From contig JABTUF010000006.1 of the NCBI GenBank assembly GCA_015075645.1, positions 372,001 to 436,000 of the forward strand: 64,000 nucleotides of DNA, written 5' to 3'. Position numbers and translations under genes: made by a program. Positions 60,274 through 64,000 of the stretch are shown here, piece by piece. The DNA is from Burkholderiales bacterium. GTDB lineage: Bacteria > Pseudomonadota > Gammaproteobacteria > Burkholderiales > Casimicrobiaceae. The notes under the pieces are model-generated. The model was not told the origin of the DNA, did not search any database, and was given only the letters and a program-made list of their open reading frames with translations. Position 1 is the first letter of the stretch, and each line of letters opens with the position of its first letter.

Positions 60274-61248
60274 CTACTGCAGCCGCGGCCTGCGCAGCTG
60301 GCTCGCGCGATCGACCGTCGCGACGCCGACGCGGCGCGCGCTGCCGTCGCGCACGACGGTGAGCGGCACCGACACGCCGGCGGCGCCCTGCCGCCACAGC
60401 ACGCGCCACGCGTGGCCGACCTGCACGATCGGCTGGTCGGCGATCGCGGCGATCTGGTCGCCGGCCTTGAGCCCCGCGTCCGCGGCAGGTCCGCCGGGCG
60501 CGACATCCTGCACCACGACGCGGCCGTCCTCGTCGTGCAGGTACACGCCGAGCCACGGACGCGGCGGCGAATCGCGCCGGCCGAGCCGCAGCAGGTCCGG
60601 CAGGATCGGTTCGAGGAGTTCGACCGGAACGAACATGTTGCCGCGCGTCGTGTCGCCGTCGATCACCTGCTGCACGAAGAGCGAGCCGATGCCGACGAGT
60701 CGTCCGCGGCCGTCGACGAGCGCCGCCCCGCTCCAGGCGGGATGCAGCGGCGCGGTGAAGATCGCCTCGTCGAGCAGGTATTCCCAGTAGCCGGCGAACT
60801 CGTGCTTCGCCGCGACGCGCGCCGCGAGCGCGTGCTTGCGGCCACCGTGCGAGATCGCGACGACCTCGTCGCCGGGTCCGAGCGACGCGATGCCGCCGCG
60901 CGGCAGCGCCGGCAGGTCGAGCGCTCCGAGCGGCTGGACGAGCCCGAAGCCGCTCTCGAAGTCGACCGCGATCGGGTGGGCCTCGACCACGTGGCCGGTA
61001 TGCGTCGTGAGCCGCACGCTCGTCGCCTCGGTGACGAGGTAACCGATCGTCAGCGCGAGCCCGTCCTCGCGGATCACGACCGCGCTGCCGGTGCGTTCGG
61101 TCCCGAGGATCGAGGCGGTCATCGCGTCGGGCGGGACCTGCGCTTCCAGCGCCACCACCGCGGCGAGCGCGCGATCGACGTCGAAGCGGGCGGCTTCCGC
61201 GTCGGGCTGGAACTCGGGCGGGAACGCCCACTCTTCGTCGTCGCTCAT
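60274..61248 (-). CDS. HtrA-like trypsin/PDZ protein with incomplete catalytic triad
   Basis: A 324-residue protein with a trypsin-like domain (about 30-210) and a PDZ domain (about 225-310: RPWLGVYLHDEDGRVVVQDV, then GLKAGDQIAAIADQPI). HtrA proteases have T-N-x-H-V, D-x-x-x-D-L-A and G-N-S-G-G. Here these positions read LTIGYLVT, DFESGFGLVQ and PAWSGAALVD. The Ser is kept while the His and the second Asp appear lost, and no signal peptide is visible. It may be a PDZ-based binding protein. Coupled with the membrane protein gene downstream. Confidence 0.8.
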   Translation of the reverse strand: MSDDEEWAFPPEFQPDAEAARFDVDRALAAVVALEAQVPPDAMTASILGTERTGSAVVIREDGLALTIGYLVTEATSVRLTTHTGHVVEAHPIAVDFESGFGLVQPLGALDLPALPRGGIASLGPGDEVVAISHGGRKHALAARVAAKHEFAGYWEYLLDEAIFTAPLHPAWSGAALVDGRGRLVGIGSLFVQQVIDGDTTRGNMFVPVELLEPILPDLLRLGRRDSPPRPWLGVYLHDEDGRVVVQDVAPGGPAADAGLKAGDQIAAIADQPIVQVGHAWRVLWRQGAAGVSVPLTVVRDGSARRVGVATVDRASQLRRPRLQ

Positions 61249-61323
61249 CGCTGGTTCCTGGTTTGCGCGGCGCCCGGCCAGGCCGCCGGTCCCCGGTCAG
61301 ACATGCCGGCGCGGCAATCGTTC

Positions 61324-61413
61324 GGACCAAAGGGGTCAGACTCGGTTGCCCACCGGTCGCCCGTTGGCGATCCTCGACGGCACGCTTTCAATCGAGTCTG
61401 ACCCTTTTGGTCC
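61324..61413. repeat. GGGTCAGA-family palindrome, copy E
   Basis: The left arm at 61324-61348 begins GGACCAAAGGGGTCAGACTC. The right arm at 61389-61413 is its reverse complement except for two positions. It lies between the HtrA-like gene's start and the end of the next gene cluster (stop at 61420). It belongs to the GACTCGA group with copies C and D. Confidence 0.8.
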
Positions 61414-61419
61414 CTTTGG

Positions 61420-62073
61420 TCAGACCGCCGGCGTGCCATGGTGGCGCACCACGATCGCCGGGTCCACGTGGAGCGCGAACCCCAGCCGGCGCAGGCTCGC
61501 CGACGCCCAGGCGTCTTCGGACCGGTAGGCGCCGTCGACGACTCCGACGCGAAAGACATCGTAGTGTACGCGGGCGGCGGAGTCGGCGGCGGCCGAGCGC
61601 GGCGGCTCGTAGACCCGGCCGTCGGACTTCGCGTCGTCGACGAGCGCATCGACTGCCCGCCGCGACAGCAGGAGCACGCCGGCGCCCACCGCATCGACGG
61701 TGACGAGCGGTCCCGCCTCGCCGACCGCGCGCCCTATGTCGAAGGACCGGGACGCGGTGCGCTCGGCGCCCGCGAGCGGCACCGGCGCGCCGACCACGTC
61801 GCGGGCGTGCGCGAGCAGGCGCTCGATCGCGCCGGCCGCGAGGCCGAGGTCGGCGTCGAGGAAGAGCAGGTGCGTGAACCGGCGTTCCGCGTGGAACGAC
61901 GCGACGAGCGCATTGCGCGCGCGCGGCGCCAGGCGCTCGTGCCGCGCGTCGACGAGCGTGAACGCGACGCCCGCGGCGCGAAGCTCGATGAGCGTCGCGG
62001 CGAAGTCGAGGTGCACCGATCCGCCGTGCGCCGGCGTGGCGACCATCAGGTTCGCGGCCTGCGCGGAGGTCAT
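61420..62073 (-). CDS. Glycosyltransferase-like protein
   Basis: A 217-residue protein. LMVATPAHGGSVHLDFAATL and FTHLLFLDADLGLAAGAIER (with a D-x-D) look like the nucleotide-sugar half of a GT-A enzyme; VVGAPVPLAG and DAVGAGVLLLSRRAVDALVD fit. It is shorter than a standard GT2 protein and lacks a clear acceptor domain. The ATG overlaps the stop of the upstream transferase by four bases (ATGA). Substrate unknown; likely a sugar addition to a surface glycan or protein. Confidence 0.75.
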   Translation of the reverse strand: MTSAQAANLMVATPAHGGSVHLDFAATLIELRAAGVAFTLVDARHERLAPRARNALVASFHAERRFTHLLFLDADLGLAAGAIERLLAHARDVVGAPVPLAGAERTASRSFDIGRAVGEAGPLVTVDAVGAGVLLLSRRAVDALVDDAKSDGRVYEPPRSAAADSAARVHYDVFRVGVVDGAYRSEDAWASASLRRLGFALHVDPAIVVRHHGTPAV

Positions 62074-62909
62074 CGCGCGTCCGGCGCGTACTTGTCGCGC
62101 CGCCCGTGGAGCTGCCGGGCGACCGCTGCGACCCGCGCGCGCGCCGCGTCGTCGCAGCGGGCGTAGGCGTCGAGGAGCGCGGCGTCAGAGGCCGCATCCC
62201 CGCGCGCGGACGCCGTCTGCTGCGGACGCGAGCCGCACAGGCGCAGCGCCGGCCGGTCGTCGAGCGCGCAGGTGGAAAGCCGCGCGAGTTCCACCTTCAA
62301 CGACACCGACTCGTCCTGTGCGAGCGAACCGGCGATGCGCTCGTCGAACCCGCCGATCGCCTCGAACGCGTCGCGCCGGATCGCGAACCAGCCTTCGCAC
62401 AACACCTGTCGGCCTCCGGGGTCCTCGCCTCGACCGCGCGAACCGCCTCCGTCCGGTCGAGTCCCGTCCGGGCCATGCTCCCGGACATGGGCGGTCTCCT
62501 CGGGCGTCAGCGCGACCAGTCGACCGTGCGGCTTCACGACCTCGTAGCGCGCCGAGCATTGCGCCGCGGCGTTCGCGAGCCCTCCGGGCACGATCACGTC
62601 GGCGTCGCCGAACAGCAGCACGTCGCCGCTCGCGTGCCGCGCCCCGACGTTCCGGCCCCATCCCTTGCGCAGCGGCCCCTCGCGAAAGGCGAACACGACG
62701 CGCGCATCCGGATGCGCGGCCGGCGCGACGAGCCGCGGACGATCGCCCTGCTCGACGACGATCGTCTCGAGGTCGCGCTGGCCGGCGAGCCAGCGCAGCA
62801 CCGCGTCGAGGTTCCCGCGGTCCCCGTCGCCCTGGCCGCCGCAATAGGTGAGAATGGCGCTCGCGCGCACGTCGATCGATCTCCGCTCCCGTTCGATCTG
62901 CGCAGGCAT
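62070..62909 (-). CDS. Family 2-like glycosyltransferase
   Basis: A 279-residue protein with GT-A features: GDVLLFGDADVIVPGGLANA (D-A-D metal motif) and VLCEGWFAIRRDAFEAIGGF, then DERIAGSLAQDE, where the E-D-E pattern resembles the GT2 base region. The opening ASAILTYCGGQGDGDRGNLD is less typical. It forms a two-gene unit with the gene ending at 61420. The neighbour 62951-63721 on the other strand is a third transferase. Confidence 0.78.
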   Translation of the reverse strand: MPAQIERERRSIDVRASAILTYCGGQGDGDRGNLDAVLRWLAGQRDLETIVVEQGDRPRLVAPAAHPDARVVFAFREGPLRKGWGRNVGARHASGDVLLFGDADVIVPGGLANAAAQCSARYEVVKPHGRLVALTPEETAHVREHGPDGTRPDGGGSRGRGEDPGGRQVLCEGWFAIRRDAFEAIGGFDERIAGSLAQDESVSLKVELARLSTCALDDRPALRLCGSRPQQTASARGDAASDAALLDAYARCDDAARARVAAVARQLHGRRDKYAPDAR

Positions 62910-62950
62910 CTTACCCTCGCGACGACCCTGCCGCCCCGAGCCGCCTGCCG

Positions 62951-63721
62951 ATGCTGATCAGCGCACTGATGGTGACCCGCCCCGCGTCGCTGCCGCGGCT
63001 CGCGGCGGCGATGCGCGATCTCGCGCACCAGCGCGGCGTCGCCTGCGAACTCGTCGCCGTGCACGACGGCGACGCCGCGTTCCACGCCGCGGTCGAGGAG
63101 ACCGCCGCGCGCGAGGGCGTCGCGGCGACGGTCGACCGCGCACCGGCCGGGACGCCCCTCGGCGAACTCCGCAACCGCTCGGTGGCGCTCGCGCGCGGGG
63201 AGTTCGTCGCGCAATGGGACGACGACGACCGCCATCATCCGGAACGCCTCGCACGGCAGGTCGCGGCGCTGGTCGAGCGCGATGCGGCGTTCGCGTTCCT
63301 CACCGGACAGCTCCACTGGTTCCCGAAGCGCGGCACGCTCTACTGGGAGGACTGGTCGGCCGAGGCGTATCCGCTCGACTTCGTGCAGGGGACGCTCGTC
63401 GGGCGGCGCGAGCGGATGCCGGCCTACCCGCCGCTCGCGCGCGGCGAGGACACCGCGCTGTGCCGGCGCATCCTCGACGCGGGCGCGCCGATCGCGCGCG
63501 TCCGCGACGCGGCGTGGAGCTACGTCTACACGTTCCACGGCGGCAACGCGTTCGCCGAAGCCCATCACCTCGCGATCGCGCGCGCCAAGCACCTGTCCGA
63601 CGCGCGCATCCTCGCGCGCGAGCGCGAACTGCGCGAGCGCCTGGCCGAATACTCGCCGCCGCTCGCGCCGGTCCGCGTTCCCTGCGGTGCCGCCGCGATC
63701 GAGATCGCGCCGTCCGCGTAG
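62951..63721 (+). CDS. Family 2 glycosyltransferase
   Basis: A 256-residue GT2 enzyme, divergent from the pair at 61420-62909 with only 41 bases between. ISALMVTRPASLPRLAAAMR, LGELRNRSVALARGEFVAQW and WDDDDRHHPERLARQVAAL carry the nucleotide-binding and D-x-D motifs. RGEDTALCRRILDAG is the E-D base region. It probably transfers one sugar to a surface or secreted glycan. Substrate unknown. Confidence 0.85.
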   Translation: MLISALMVTRPASLPRLAAAMRDLAHQRGVACELVAVHDGDAAFHAAVEETAAREGVAATVDRAPAGTPLGELRNRSVALARGEFVAQWDDDDRHHPERLARQVAALVERDAAFAFLTGQLHWFPKRGTLYWEDWSAEAYPLDFVQGTLVGRRERMPAYPPLARGEDTALCRRILDAGAPIARVRDAAWSYVYTFHGGNAFAEAHHLAIARAKHLSDARILARERELRERLAEYSPPLAPVRVPCGAAAIEIAPSA

Positions 63722-63733
63722 CCGCACCGCGAC

Positions 63734-64000
63734 CTACGCGGGCGGGAGGAACCGCTGCGCGATCGCGGCCACCGTGGACGCGCCGCGCGCCACCCACTCG
63801 GGGGTGAACGCGCCGGCGTGAAAGCGCGTGAAGTCGGTCCGCGAGGCGTCCCACCACAGATGCGCCCACAGGTGCAGGCTCGCGACGCCCTCGAGGCGAT
63901 CGTCGCACTCCTCGAAGAGCGAGGCGATGCCCGCGCGCGAAGGACCGTGGAGGTAGAACGCCCGCTGCGGCAGCACGTGGAGCGCATCGCCCGCTTCGCT
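63734..64000 (-). CDS. C-terminal fragment of a glycosyltransferase-type protein
   Basis: The minus-strand frame is open from the window edge to a stop at 63734, giving about 88 residues. It includes YLHGPSRAGIASLFEECDDR and LHLWAHLWWDASRTDFTRFH. The S-x-H-x-W-x-x-x-W segment resembles the C-terminus of DXD-sugar-binding (Gb3-synthase-like) transferases. An internal ATG at 63976 exists but the frame extends beyond it. The gene's start lies outside the window. Confidence 0.55.
   Translation of the reverse strand, partial: SEAGDALHVLPQRAFYLHGPSRAGIASLFEECDDRLEGVASLHLWAHLWWDASRTDFTRFHAGAFTPEWVARGASTVAAIAQRFLPPA

Overview
The window is very GC-rich, apart from a few lower-GC patches. Gene content and order point to a betaproteobacterium, most likely near Burkholderiales/Rhodocyclales. 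The pointers are birA with a coaX-like gene and a SPOR-protein gene, an hpd/AsnC divergent pair, a branched-chain-type ABC operon carrying acyl-CoA ligases, and many 4-bp start/stop overlaps. This assignment is inference from gene content; there is no rRNA here. Nearly all of the window is ordinary, tightly packed chromosome. No phage, complete insertion sequence or CRISPR array was seen.

Layout. Positions 1-2116 are an accessory patch: a fragment of an HTH antitoxin-like gene, a small conserved gene, a second small gene broken by a frameshift, an attC-like palindrome and an OmpA/DUF4892 outer-membrane protein. It reads like decayed integron cassettes. Positions 2142-5734 hold a GNAT/cytidine deaminase pair and the operon birA - coaX-like - SPOR protein. 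The coaX-like product has lost three conserved acidic residues. Positions 5929-8210 hold hpd, a divergent AsnC-type regulator with a 31-bp-spaced direct repeat between them, and yaeQ. Positions 8259-16283 are mixed housekeeping and accessory metabolism genes (AraC, GFA, DoxX, flavoprotein-like MBL, SRPBCC, epimerase/HisN-like pair, 3-hydroxyisobutyrate dehydrogenase-like, EamA) ending in tRNA-Gly(CCC). Positions 16360-22567 are thiamine biosynthesis (thiD, TPP riboswitch, thiC) flanking a 1046-residue cyclase/ATPase/TPR signalling protein. Positions 22734-25704 are three glycosyltransferases.

Positions 25790-37816 carry YbhB-like, YjjJ/HipA-like, NYN-LOTUS, YceH, MscS, YidB-like, an unrecognised exported protein, an orphan TAXI-type binding protein, UppP, EamA, succinate-semialdehyde dehydrogenase and a Crp/Fnr regulator. 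Positions 38255-46695 form a seven-gene minus-strand cluster: acyl-CoA synthetase, livG, livH, livM, binding protein, livF and a phenylacetate-CoA-ligase-like enzyme. A Crp/Fnr-family regulator lies at each end. Uptake of a carboxylic acid coupled to CoA activation is the likely role. Positions 47723-50749 add a hydratase, a class V aminotransferase and a 3-hydroxyacyl-CoA dehydrogenase. Positions 50823-57550 are a complete TetR-controlled RND efflux operon with two palindromes in the control region. The end (57640-64000) holds a COG3650-like protein, dienelactone hydrolase, a CREST-like membrane protein paired with a degenerate HtrA-like PDZ protein, and four glycosyltransferase-type genes.

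Repeats are a theme. Five palindromes share the core GGGTCAGA and sit at 9873, 29066, 43868, 49804 and 61324. One supplies the livH start codon and one supplies a stop codon. A second hairpin family with the core GTGGGTCGGGCTTCAGCCCGAC forms a small array at 37902-38217. A leader like the one in front of that array recurs at 58461.
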